DNA of 64,000 nt from NCBI GenBank assembly GCA_003864495.1, contig ML133453.1, positions 310,001 through 374,000 on the forward strand. The letters are read 5' to 3'. Positions 1 through 12,700 of this stretch are shown here, one piece after another. The notes beneath the pieces are model-generated. The model was not told the DNA's origin and did no database searches. It saw nothing but the letters and a program-made list of their open reading frames with translations. Made by a program: the position numbers and the translations under genes. Source of the DNA: Nemopilema nomurai (Eukaryota; Cnidaria; Scyphozoa; Rhizostomeae; Rhizostomatidae). Each line of letters starts with the position of its first letter. Position 1 is the first letter of the stretch.

Positions 1-3000
1 AAATGCCACCAGTAGTTTCAAGGATTGCTTAACCATGGCCTTTCTTCTGGTGAGAACATTACCTTAGGAGTGCTCAGAATTTTAAATTTTCCGTCTGAAT
101 GAGCAACAAAGCTGAAATATTAGCTTTTTAACAGCAGGAGTGAAAATCAACATACCATTATATTATTTTTCTTTATTCAAATATCACGGAGACACATTCA
201 AGGTCTTGAAGCTCAAAAAGTATTGTTCATTTCGGCTAGAGTTCAATTTTTTTTGGTTTTGTATATAAAAACTGGAATTAAAACGATTCTAGTTTTGTCG
301 AAATACCTTGTGAATATTTGCCCGACTGACATTTATTTGTTTCCAACTAGAGGGGGGCTGACGGCCTGCCCCCTGGCCCCTATTCATATGGGTCAGAATC
401 CGGAAAGCCCCCACCTTAGGTCAAAGTTTGAACTGATTTTTGAGCATGGTATATTTCTATTTTTTGTTTTAATTTCAGTACATTACCAGCACATAATGTA
501 AACTTCAAAGTAGCCGTCCCCAAGCCTCCGATCATGATCCTCGAATATGGGAGACATGAAAACTGTATTTGTGCATAGTGCAGCTGGGAGGCAGCTGGCC
601 TTGACAATGCCAAATGGGGAAGCACCTTTTTCTATAATTGTAACTTTTTCTAATGTGCATTTGACATTGTTTTGGCAAGTACTATCAGTCAGTTCAAGGA
701 CTTCATTCATTGCCCGACACTCAAGTTGAAACCGTCTCGTTGAATTACCTCTGAATTTCGTTTACATTTTGATGGAATAGTGTGAGAGAGACATGCTCAT
801 TTCAAGAGCTACACTTCTGAGCAAATCGGTACTTCTGGGGAAATGGGTACTTTTGAATGGCGAGCACTCGAGAGCGTTTCTGAGCAAATGAGAACTTTTG
901 AAATTTGGCGCTTGAAAGCATCTACGATTTTAATTGAAGCTTCCTATCCATTTGATATATGCTCTTGCTATTGTATTGTGGAAATGGGACGTGTGTGAAA
1001 GTGTTTGGAATTATGAATCAAAGCGATTCGTATTTCCATGATGTTGCTCCTTGTAGCGTTTGGCTCAAAGTATACGTTTCACGGTCCAGCTTTAGTGCCT
1101 ATATTAGGAACTTCGTACCCTGGGTACCAGACCCACTATGTACCAAGGAATATGTATCAAGGAATAGTGGGTCTGGTACCCAGGGTAGGAACTTCGGGAC
1201 CCGGGACCGAAATCATCTGCTGGGACCTTGCTTGAAATGTTTTTTTTGTTAGCCAAAGTGTTTTTACTTCAAGTTGTTTTTCGTTAAAATTGTTACGACG
1301 CAAGGGGGCGCCTTTCAAATTTTCCTAGGTGCGGGACCCCTTCTGGGTTTCTCTGGCTCCCGTAAAACCGCCATTGTCCAGTTTGTTTTTTGCGATTTGA
1401 AATTTGCATCGCACCGAGTACCGAAGCAATAGGTAGATATGCTGCGGCTTTCTTTACCTGATATGCTGCAGCAAAATTGATTCCTCGTTGCCTGTTTCTT
1501 AACGAGAATATTTGATACCAGACATAAAATAACCTTCAAGGAGTCGCTTTGAAAATGAAAGTTTCAGCCTTTTGATAGGGTTAGAGTCAGAATTTGTCTT
1601 TTCAAGTTTGCCATTTACGGGCGGGTGTTCTTAATTCCCGTTTTTTCGTTTACAAGCGTAGAAATACCAGGTGGATTACACCTTTTTGTTTCTCGTTTGT
1701 TAAGAGAAGTGCAAACAAATTGAAAATGCTCTTAATTAAACATAAGCCTGATTCTATTTCCATTCATTACATTAATCTTTAATTCCTGCATCGGAGGTGC
1801 CATTAAAAACTCGCATATAAGACCCATAATTTTAAGGGCTTCGGAATATGCTCACAATTCTGCTTATTTCAAATGCGATCCCACAACAGTTTTGATAGTT
1901 ACCTCACGTCTTGGGTCTTTTAGCAGAAAACTGCAATTTGAGCAATGCTATTCATTATCCTTGGTTGTGTTCCACCACCCTTCCCCTCACCAACCTTCTT
2001 TAACTTTCTTTTCATTTGATGCTCAACATTTATACTAGCTCAAAGTCTTTTTATTTCACAATGGCTGCTCTAGATGTAGGCATTCTGTCACTCCGTTTTT
2101 CCTGGCCCAATCTAGGGCCTGGTCGTAGTCTTGTCCCCCTCAACTATTCCCTGGCCCATCCCATTCCTGCACCAACATCCTTTTATTGATTTAGCACAAG
2201 TCACATATGATATCAATTTGCTTTACCTGTATCGTTTCAGTGTGATTTTGTTTCGTTTTTGGGATGATCGTCCGTCACAAACACAAATAAGAAAAGGGGG
2301 AGGGGGCAAACCTGTTATCATTTATCAAGGCAGTTCAGTAACATTTCAGCGTCATATTTACTTCTGTTTCTTGAGAAAATCATGGTTTGCTTGACACGTA
2401 ATTCACTTTTGGATACCTGCAATTGTGTTATTGCCCCTTTCCATACACTACAGGGAACTGCGCCTCCGCTGAGGTCCTTCCCCTGTCCTCTTCTTGTACA
2501 ACATCTCTTCACCAACAATGCACTACTCTCTTCTTTTCATTAAAACACACTTTTTACAACCGTGATCAGAATCGCCATGGTTTAAATTTCTTTCTGAAGC
2601 ATACCCCGTAGCGTCTTTGTGACGTAGCCCCAATTTGCTGCTGTATAAGCGTCTAATGTGCTCTTAATTGTAATCTTCTTCTCCCTAATGCGATATGATT
2701 GTCTGCAACCTGCTACTTCCAGCCCTCGCATATGTCGTTTGAATGGATTATTTACCCGTTAAGTTGCGTTTGTTTCTTTGCCTGCCTTTGAAGGAGTCCG
2801 AAATGGCTGTGTTATATTTTCGGATCCAATGAGTTGCCTTGTTGTTTCATGGCTTTTGAGATAAAGGTTTAGGCGTGCATGTCCGTTCACGAATCCTCAC
2901 AAAGTTTTCCATCGCCGCATTGAGAGACTGTAACTGCGATTTGCATCTAAACACAGTTCCAACCTCGAACAGTTGATATCCCAAGTTTTATACGAAGGCG

Positions 3001-4696
3001 ACCGGAAGAAGCTGATTTTCGATGAGAAGGTGATGAGATTGTCTTTTCCACTTAAAACAAGCTGATGCTTTCAGTTATTATTTGAAAACGAGAGACACAT
3101 TCAGATTTTCTGAACTTGATACCTTCAAGTTAGGGCTTTTAAGGTTAAAATCATGCACTTCCAATGTTATAATTTTCGGTTCAAAGACTTCTAAATCAGA
3201 TTCTTATTACTCTTGCGTTTTCTTTAGCCAGTGCATTTGTACTTGAACTGAGTTTAACCCGTGTGAAGTGGAGAGAAACCCGAATTGCTCCATTTGAGAC
3301 GTTCTTTAGACCTAATCCGTTTGATCACGTTTCACTGCAGATTAAACCGTGAAACTGAGGCCAGATTAGAGTCTTAATGAAATGGATTGAGGTATTAATT
3401 CAGGGTAATAGAATAACCTCCCAGCGATGCTACGGTAGTTTACCTACATAATTGTCATGCTTTGAAATGCCCCCTTCCCCTTGAAGAGGTCGCATTCTGC
3501 CCTGATTGCACCGTTTAGAGATGTTTCTACTTTTTGGCTTTAGTTTTCAACATTTCTTAGGCCAAAGCAGTTTTATATCTTTCCCGCGGCCGCCCTCCAT
3601 ACCTGTAATTTACCCGCTTATTTTCTTGGAAGCAAATCATAGGCGCGATAATGGAAGCTTGCGGGATTGCACAGCTGATTTGCTCCCCTTTGACAATAGC
3701 GATATTCATTCCAGTTTTTACAATTCTGTGGCTGCTTTATCATTAAAAAGTAACGTTGACACAGCCGGTTTTCGTCCATTAATTCACTCATTTTCTACTT
3801 AGCCGTGGACACGAGGTCGATAGGTCTAGACCTTTTCGCAGAAATTGCTTGATTGCAATTGTTTTTTCCTGCGGTATTGGTTCAACGCGCGCTTAGAGGG
3901 CTCTGTGTATTGCGTGATTGCTTTTCAATCTTATTTATGGTATACACAGTCCTAGGATTAGATTGGTTATCTCCGCTCTGGTCGCATAATCCAATACTCG
4001 CTGAACAATTCTCGCCAAGGCACCGGTGGTCAGTTTGGGAACCTTAATTATTTTCGGTGTGTTGGAAACAGGCTTCGAAGTTATTAACTGTTTGTCCATT
4101 TCATTTGCGACAGTGTTGATTCATTATTTATTCACCCAAGAGAACGCCGAGGGAAGAGAGACATTAGGGAACCGCCAGTTGTCTTCAGATGTTCCTCACC
4201 GCCCTCTCTCTAACCCGCCCTCCACGTTCGTCGTATGCCACTTTCTGTCTCCAAAGTGCATGTACCGCTTTCATCATCATCTTTTATGAGCATCAGAGAA
4301 TCACGATTCACATTGAAACTGTAGTTATGACTACAGCCCAATGAGGCACGTACTAAATTCTGAAGTGAAAACTTCTTGTAACTGGCTACAGAGGGTTGCC
4401 ATGCATTCATTTCTCCCCTTCGTTCATCTTTGCTACTTTGTGACGTATTTCGAATAAACTTGACTAATTTGATTTATTTACATTTCTAAATGCCCTCCTC
4501 CCTAAATAAAGGGCTTTCAGTGTTCTTTGCACTCAAGCAAATCGAGCCTCACCAACTCCATTGTCTCTTAATGTACCGCTGCATTAACTGTTGCATATCC
4601 AATTCAAATTCACGCGTTTTTATGGATCTTTGTTTGATTCGATTATCAGTTGTCCGTGAACAGTTGCTCTGAGCTTTTCATTATAGTCGTTGGTTG
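1..4696. other. Non-coding upstream region, no gene recognised
   Basis: AT-rich sequence with only short open frames, none with recognisable protein features or a convincing splice pattern. It may be intergenic DNA or hold 5' UTR exons of the supervillin gene. The one strong structure is the hairpin at 1116-1187. An ATG in good context at 2061 opens a frame that stays open about 40 codons but resembles nothing I know. Confidence 0.5.
1116..1187. repeat. Perfect 24-bp inverted repeat with 24-nt loop
   Basis: The left arm (1116-1139) and right arm (1164-1187) are exact reverse complements, each containing a GGTACC core. The loop (1140-1163) carries two near copies of AYCAAGGAAT. The hairpin is flanked by a direct repeat, aggaacttcg, at 1106-1115 and 1187-1196. 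Arm identity with no mismatch suggests recent origin or selection. It could be the core of a small foldback element or the end of a non-autonomous transposon. No coding potential was seen. Confidence 0.85.
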
Positions 4697-4724
4697 ATGA
4701 GTTTCGAGGTCGCATCATTGCTAG
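4697..4724 (+). CDS. Candidate first coding exon of supervillin
   Basis: The first traced supervillin exon (9291) opens with two bases of a codon and has no usable ATG in frame upstream, because a stop lies at 9269. The true start must therefore be in an earlier exon that ends one base into a codon. At 4697 an ATG is followed by eight sense codons and a lone G before GTGAGG at 4725. That gives phase 1, and splicing would yield MSFEVASLL followed by APKEGK. The Kozak context is weak (T at -3), and the true start could lie in another exon or outside the window. Confidence 0.25.
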
Positions 4725-7700
4725 GTGAGGCTGGATATCGTTACACCGAGGTGACTTTTGTTTGGCCCTCTACGTGTGATCGAGTTCAGGATCAAAAGTC
4801 ATGGTGATCTGTTTAAGCCTGTATAGTGCATGTGAACGTTTAGCAAGGGATGCATGTTTGCTGTAAAAGATACAGGCAGTGATCCATAAGTACCCGTCTA
4901 CGGAAATAGGATTGAACGAGGTAATCAACTTTGTTATGATTATTATGATGATACCAGGTGACATAGTATTGATGGCAAGTGTTTGAAAATATTTCCAATA
5001 TTCTTCCTCTCTGATGTGTTCCTCTGGTTGGATCTTTCACCTGAAGTATGTTTGGTTTGCGAAGGAATCCCAATCAAAGTATCCTGCACCTTTTAGCTTC
5101 AGCTCCTCCGAACAAAGCAGTTGCCCCGGAAAATAGCCCAACAGCAACTTCTTTTGCTTTTTTAGACACTGGTATTACCTCCATGAATCTAGCCCTATCA
5201 AAGTCATGCATGTTTTGAACAAGAAAGCTGTTGTTTATGAATTTTTTATAGATGATTTCGAGAAACTACTTTCTGTACATTTCAGTTATTGTTTATGGCT
5301 AAACGGTGACGACTGAATCATAAATTTTGCAGGATCGAAAAATTGCTTTGAAATTTCAAAGCAAAACACAGAGATAACGTTTATTGCTTTAGATTTTGTT
5401 AGGTTTGTACAGGGCTGGATGACAACTTTAGTGAATTTTACTTGCACCTGCAGGCTACATATTCGTAGCAATGATTCCTGCTATTAGAAGCAGTTCGCCC
5501 CCTCCCCCTCTGTCTCCCAGCTCTTAGTTCCTATTTGCAACTCCGCATTTTATGCAGCTATGCACGCAACAAAGCCTGAAAATATATGGAAACACGAGAC
5601 ACCTGTGAACTTTGTATCTGGTTAATGTCAGATTTTCATGATGCGTTCTGTCTTCCAAACACACAAAGCGTAATTCAAATCTCCAAATGTAATTTGCTTA
5701 GTTGCTTTTTCAAGAAACCGCCCCGTTTTATTTGCCGAGGTCCTAATAAAAAGTGCAAAAACTGCTTACGCTGAAAAGCTGTTTATTTTTGGATATGGCA
5801 GTTGGTTTTTGTTATTGTGCTGTTTGCGTAGCCGGGCCATGGTGCCTCGTCGGGTTGAAAACATCCTGGATGCGGCCTGGACGCTTTCTGAGCATCCAAG
5901 CACTGGAATGCTTGCTTTTCGCATTTACGTCAGCAGCGTCGAAACATTGATTCCTTTTGCTGTGCGTCTGTCATCGAAGGCCCAGGAGAAAGAGCCGTTG
6001 TTCGAAATTGAAATTCACGTTGTTAATTATTCATCTTCATTAAGAATGGAATTATCAGTTTGGATTTGTGTTTAAAACGGCCTTACTCTGGTTCACCTTT
6101 GCAAGTCGCGTTAAGGAGGTGTGTTGAAGTTTTTGCATTTTATTTTAGATTTATGCCCTAGTAAACAGTCACAGTTCTGTCCTAGTAGCCTTTCGTGTTG
6201 TTTGAATCGCTATTTAGCCTTGGCAAGTATAAAATCTCTTCGAGTTAATGATGGTAGTTTTCGGGCAGGCCTTTGTTGGTACATACAGAACTATTTTAAC
6301 CCTCGGGTTTGTTGATTAAGAGTTAAGCATTTGTCAGCAAGTATAAAGTCATGTTCTATTAGCTTCTTTATCCACAATAACAATGATTGTTTGGTATCAG
6401 AGTCCATCTGTAATCTATTTCCAAGCTGCTCTCAAATACTCTTCCCCGAATCGCAGCGCCTATGTTTTGAATATATAGTATTCAGTATTTCAAAGGTGCA
6501 GAAGGCTGCCAAGTTATCTTAATGTGATTTCTCATAAATTGCCAAAATGTTCTGGGAATTTAGCAACAAATCTGGACGCTCGAATGACTTGTAATACGGA
6601 TGTGCGAGAATCAATTATTCATCATGCCCATTGTAAACCAACATTACCTTGTGTACATCGTATCATAAAATTAATCGCGATTTGGGTCGTTATTGTGATG
6701 TATTTTGGGAGCCGCTTAAGACGGGGGCAGGCTTTGCTTATCAACGTTTTCGCAAATCAACAAATTGGCACACCTCTGTTGATGTCAGTATATTTTTATA
6801 ACCTCCATGATTAAATATTTGTTTTTTGTTATCAATGATAATGAAGATGATTTTCTTCTAAGTTTGGCGCTGATCCAGGACCCTTAGAGTTTTTTAAAGC
6901 GCAACATTCCACACTTATTTTTATAAGAATAAAGTCTATAAAAATATTGAGGCTCAAAATTGCTAAAAATTTAATTCATGAATAATGCTCAACCAGTCAA
7001 GGTTAAAATTTCTCCCTAATCTGAGCTTATTCCCAAGACTAAACAACTGCCACTTTGACGCCATATACACACCTTTTTACAAGGAACCTACCTCAAGGCC
7101 TAGTTCCAAAAGTTCCTTATTCGTAGACCTCAAGTCATCAGATTTTAGTACCAAAGTTCATTAAAAGTTCCTTAATTTTCACTGCACATCAATAAGCCTT
7201 AATACTTGATAGAGAGAAGGGCGAGATAGACTATGCGGAAACTACTCAACGAAGCACTTGACACACGAGTAGCAAACAATCTATGCGAGTATTGGCTGCA
7301 AATGAATGGAACCGGCTTGTTAGTTCTTGATGCTTGCAGTTATAAAAAATTTTCAAATCTAAAAGTTCCTGGGATTTCTTTTTCAGTAGTATAAGTTCTT
7401 TAAATATTCCGGCCTTCTACATGTAGGCTCCTTATAAAGTGGTTCCTTATATAAAAAAAGCGTGTACACGTTTATGTATCTACAGACACACTACACAGAC
7501 ACACTTATATATACACTACGATCCTTGAACACACGAAGATAAACCCTTATTCCACATCTTGAATTGGGAGTTTTTTAACTCTATTAAACTCCTGGTTAGA
7601 ACCGTCTTTCCGACTTGCTTTCTCATAAGGCCCCATTTCTCAGCATTCTATGAACACCATTGTCTCTGCTTACTATACAGGTGACGGACATTTGAACTCT

Positions 7701-9290
7701 CATTCTTCATTAAGGGTCCAAGTTTGAGCAGGACTTTCAAGAAATTAACCGTATTAAGGAAAAATTAATTAAATGATGGCAGAATATGAGAAGGATTCCT
7801 GTAAACAGAGCTTCGCATGATTTTGTTAATGCGAAAGAATTTCATAAGGACACCTTTATTGCGCATCAAATCGCCTCAGATCAAAATTAGTTTTTCATGA
7901 GCAGATTGTTGAGTAAAGTTCTTTATTTTGAATACAGCATTGTGCAAAGTCAATTTATCAATCTCCAGCAATCTCTCCGCCTCGTATTCTGATCTTATTT
8001 GTTGCGCATTTGCAAATGTGAAATTTTGAAACCGACTTACTAACCATATTCCCAATATATATTTAATATTTTCTGTCTTCTACTACTATCTATAAACTTA
8101 TTTCTTCGATCGAGACAATTTCATTTATCTTTAAAAGTTATGTCGCATTCGCAAGCCAATTAGATGAAATAGCAATATGTTATAGCAACTTGAACGCGAT
8201 ATGTTTCAATTAAGAAAAACATTAAGATTTTTGTAAACGCAAGGAACCTTTAAGGGTGAAGCGACTTGAATACTGTCTCATTTATCAAAATATACCACTT
8301 CCCTAAAGAATCGCATTGTATTATAAGAAAGTCCATGAAATCGAGTTTGCGTAGGCTATTAAATGTTTTAGTATATTTCCTTGTGTGTTCTCCACTGTAT
8401 GATACATAGTGCAGTTAAGGTGAGGGAATTTTCCGCAGAATGTACTATACTGGCTACCAAAAACCGGGTGTTCACTTTATGAACACCAGAATCTTTAAAA
8501 TCTCAATAAGATGCTAGAATCTTTTGGTTTCTGTTTATAAAGTCAATCATTATCTTGATGACATTCTGTTCTTGTGGTATATTTAGCCATTCAATTATTG
8601 AAAAGATTCGTCTTTGAACATCGCCCAGATGGCGTTTTGTCTTCATGAAATAACTGTTTCTAAAACTTTTCTTTAGGAGAAAACCCACTTTTTTCAGTTG
8701 AAGACTCCCTTTCTTTAAGTTAAAGAGCTGTAAGAAGCACTTATGTTTTCATTCCAATATTTTCTCACGCCGAGGAGAAGTGGCATGAGAACAAAAACAA
8801 AATGTCTGTATTTGAAAAAATGTCGAGCGAAGCTTGCTTAATGTAGAGACTAAAAGATAAACCAGAGGAATATGATTCGGCTTAGGATCAATACAGCCAG
8901 TATGATAACTGAATCAATCCCCTTAAGTCGATTAATTGCATTCCTCACCAACGTCATCTTAAACAACAATGATATGACGCACTTTCCCAGAATCAAATGG
9001 AAGTGTTCTGCTATTCAAGGTTTTTTACACAATAAATAAAGGGATGCTCATTGTTTCCCTCTGAAAAATGTAAAAGTCTTCAATATACGCCGCAATCACG
9101 CAAATTCCTTGCGGGAAATGGGAGAGTATAAACTTATCCAGCTAATTTCAAAAGTGCCTCTGTGCAGAAACCATATTTCCTTGGGTTGATCCACAGCGAT
9201 CTTCCGTTATGATAACAGATGGCATCCAGTTCCTGGAGCGATTGTTCTTCAGTCAGAATCTGTCCTTATGACTTGTTCATTTGTCAACAG
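4725..9290. other. Probable 5' intron or upstream DNA of supervillin
   Basis: No gene is seen here. 7080-7460 holds several degenerate copies of the motif AGTTCCTT, which suggests an old dispersed repeat. 8467-8487 is a small perfect hairpin (8-bp stem, 5-nt loop). An ATG in strong context (gggccATGg) at 5838 opens 79 codons, GC-richer than its surroundings. It has no recognised homology and no phase-1 donor joining it to the exon at 9291. The acceptor at 9289-9290 ends the region. Confidence 0.45.
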
Positions 9291-9722
9291 CGCCTAAAGA
9301 AGGCAAAGACACAGATCAAACACCACAGCATAGAGAGCGCCGGTCGTCCTGGCTTGGGAGGTCGTTAAGAAAAATATCGTCATCTGGTTCTCGAAGTGCC
9401 GTTCCCGAAGAGCCCCAAGCACAAGACAGTAGCGAAAAGCCAAAGCGAGAGCGGAGAAGATCCTTGTTGTGGAGATTAGGCCGAGAGTCCAAAGTTGCTG
9501 AGGAAGAGAAGGTTGCCACAAAGCCTACAGCTAAAGCGCCATCGGAAAGCAAAGCCAGTGATAAGAGGGAAAAATCAGAAGAAAAGAAAGAGGAAAAGAA
9601 AGAGGAAAAGAAAGAAGAAAGGAAAGAAGAAAAGAAGGAAGAGAAAAAGGAAGAGAAAAAAGAAGAGAGAGGCTTTGCTAGTTATTTGAGGCGATCGTCA
9701 AAGCGAAAAAAAAGCCAAGTTT
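9291..9722 (+). CDS. SVIL: Supervillin exon: basic region and Lys/Glu run
   Basis: The acceptor caacag precedes 9291, and the donor gtaagt follows 9722 in phase 1. The exon encodes a basic, Ser/Arg-rich stretch with two RRS sites ([26 protein letters not shown]). It then runs into an almost pure Lys/Glu tract (about 9562-9669) built from KKEE units. This composition is typical of a long charged single alpha-helix. The exon ends in another basic patch, [12 protein letters not shown]. The RRxS-like sites are plausible basophilic kinase targets, and the basic clusters could bind membrane or act as nuclear signals; both roles are inferences. No homology beyond composition was seen. Confidence 0.75.
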
Positions 9723-12700
9723 GTAAGTTTTTTTGGTTTTGTCACCTATTTTTATTGAATGTATGTGAATTTTTCGATTACTAGATTAGAGTGGAGCAGT
9801 CAATCACTTTGACACCATTTATTGCAGAAACCTCCCCTTTTGCTCATAGAATTTCTCCAAATATGCACAATGTTACCAACGCAAGTGAACGCAGACCTAG
9901 CGTTGATTTAGTTGATGAATGAGCTATATATCAATTCCCAGCATTGCTTACGCAGCTATAAGGAATGTTGAAGCACGCAAAGACTTTAGTTATGCTCCCT
10001 GTAAACAAGTACCTGATGCATAAATGAAGCCATTTCGTTGAGGCGGTTTGCAAGTTTTAGATAATGATAGAGCTATTGTTTTCGAAAATTTCAAGGAATA
10101 TGAATCCAAAGCTTTTTCAACATCACCAGTTGAATTTCCTCTCGGCTTTTTTTATTTCTATCGAATTAGTTACTTATCAACAAGAAGCCCCAAATGTATA
10201 CCCTCAACCCTCTTGCTTTATCTGAGGTTATCAGGAACCAAAAGTTAATGACTTTTAGAACTCTGGCTACGAGTATTGTGAGTGGCAGATTCTGTTATGT
10301 TTATTCGATCAAGGCTCAATGAGTCGTAAGGCTATGCTAAGGAATAACATTTCGATACAGCCTTAATCCTGCATTAAAAGGTTTGTGACGTTTTTTCTCA
10401 GTTTACGTAGAGGGAAAATGTATTTATTCTATTATGGTTTGGATATTGTTTTCAGCTGAAAAGGAGATCCTCGAAGCACGCCAGGAAGTTCACCGCACGT
10501 CACGTGAAGAGAAAGAGTCAATCGGAAAAAGTGATTCCAAACAACAAGAGATCGTTGATATTGCAGCACGAATAACACAGTCTGATGAGGCCGTTCATTT
10601 CAAAGATGGTGTCGAAAAGGGAAGCACATCTGTAGAGCAAAGCGGAGAGGACGCCACAGCGAAAGCGCCCCTAGCGCAAGGAGAAGATTCGGACGACGAA
10701 ATGGCCTACGTCAGTGCCAGAAGAACCCGGTTCACCGAAGTCTTACGTCAGAAGGAGGAAGAAGCGAAGGAGGCCGCCAAAGACACTGCAAGGAGGACTG
10801 GGGCTAGCGTGGCAGGCAAAACACAAGAGACTGTGAAGCCAGCCACAGGGCCCGGCAAAACTGCTGTGAAGGAGAAGTCGTCGTATTTGTCATCAAAGTT
10901 TATGAAGAGCAAGAATTTGTTTGAAGCCAGCAGTGATAAACCTGGTAGTGGTTTCAAGAAGGGAACCTCGACTGCAAATCGACCACTAGACGATGGACAC
11001 AAGAGGCAAAAGCAGAACCACGTGGGTTGAAGGCAGAAGCAAAGGAAGCTACTAATAATATTGAATCAAAAGGGAGAGACACTAGCAATGCATTGCCGAG
11101 TGTAAACCAAAAGAGGGCACTGTTTCAAAGGTCCAGGACTGTTGATTCAAATGATTCTGCAAAGAAAGTATCACCTGGCTCTGGTGATAAGAGAACTCCG
11201 CTGCGGGAGAAAAACAAAGTAAACGAGAGTACAGAGACTGTTGCTAAGCGAAGAGAGGCTTCCGGGAAAATTTCAACTGAATTTTCAACCAAGTCACCTG
11301 TCAGGAGACTAGTAAGTGACTCCGCTTTGAAAGTGAAAACAATCGAAATGAAAAGCTCAAAGTTGCAGGGAAGGATTTCGGAAAGGAAAGTCGGAGAAGC
11401 GAATGTGACGAATTCAGGAGAGAGGCTGGGTCAGCTTGATAAGGAAAAGGATGCCACACATTCAAATAAAAGACGGACAGATCCAATAAAAAGTGCAAGT
11501 ATTGAAATGGAGGCTACTGAAAATGAATCAGAGGGTTCATTTAGTAAGTCGAGTGAAGTAGAGAGCGATGCCTCAGGCTCAAATGTCGAAGGAAAGAGTC
11601 TGGATGAAAAGCAAGCCGAAGACGAACTTAGGCCCGATTTATCCCGAGGCGAGCCTCTGCCGGACACTCGCATTTCAGATGCACCAGTAACGCAAGATGG
11701 CGCGAGGGTGCCCCTTAGAATGCGACTAGTGCAATCCCAACAGCAAACTGATGAATTAGGTAGCGTTACAGGCGAGTCGAAAGAAACAGCGCCCGAAGTA
11801 GCAACGAAGAAGGAGGCGGCTACAGTCGATGAAGAAACAAAGGATCTGGAAAGTCAAGAACAAAGGAAACACGTGGAGCCAAGTCCAATCGTAGTCACAC
11901 CAGATGCTGAGACAAATGACTTCTCACTTGAGAAGCCGTTAACCGTGAACGGGTCTGAAGATTCGTTGCAAGTCAATGATCAATTTGGTGGGGACAACGA
12001 AGAGAGGGACGCTAGCTCTGAGCGTGCTGGATCCAGGAGACGGAGAGAAAGGCGGTCGCACAGACTGAGGCAAGTTGATCCGAAGGAGCTGGAAAAAGCC
12101 AAAGAGCAAGTGAGGCGGGAGTCCACCGCCATTGCTGAAGACATAGCTAAGTTTAGTGAAAGCGTTACTCCTACAGAAGAGGCGAGAAGTCTAGAGACCC
12201 AAAAGGAGGCTGTGAATGGAAACGCGCCATCTTCGGCTGACGAAACTACGGTGAACAGCACAGTGGTTGCAACAATTTCCAGTTCAGTAGACGAAGAGGT
12301 AGCTGTTGAAAGTACGCAAAAAGTGGAAGTTGAAGTGCCTTCGACGGACTCCAAGGACATTCTGCCAACCGCAAGTGTCGTTGAACTAAAATTAGACGCT
12401 AAAGCAACTGAAGTTGATACCGGTGACGAAAGCAATGAATCGTCAAGTAGTGGCTCGCTTTCAAAACTAACAACAAGGAGTGTTATTAAAGAGAAAATTA
12501 AACAGAAGAAAATCGACAAAAAACTTCGCAAAGATCGAACATTATCATTGCCCATCGGGGTAGAAGTTGCTGTTAGGCCACCTAGTCACGTGCAGCAAGA
12601 TATTGAAATTGTTGTTAACGGTTCGCGTTCGCCTCTTTTGCGTGCAAAGCCTCCTATACCGAAGATTCAACGTAGTCACGAGGCAGATGACATCACCTCT

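Noticed and set aside
5838..6075. ATG frame in strong Kozak context (79 codons)
   Set aside because: No phase-1 donor to reach the supervillin exon at 9291 and no known homology; kept only as a note.
11980..12555. 191-codon minus-strand frame
   Set aside because: Antisense shadow of the supervillin large exon; its Ser/Leu-rich composition mirrors the Glu/Lys-rich sense strand.
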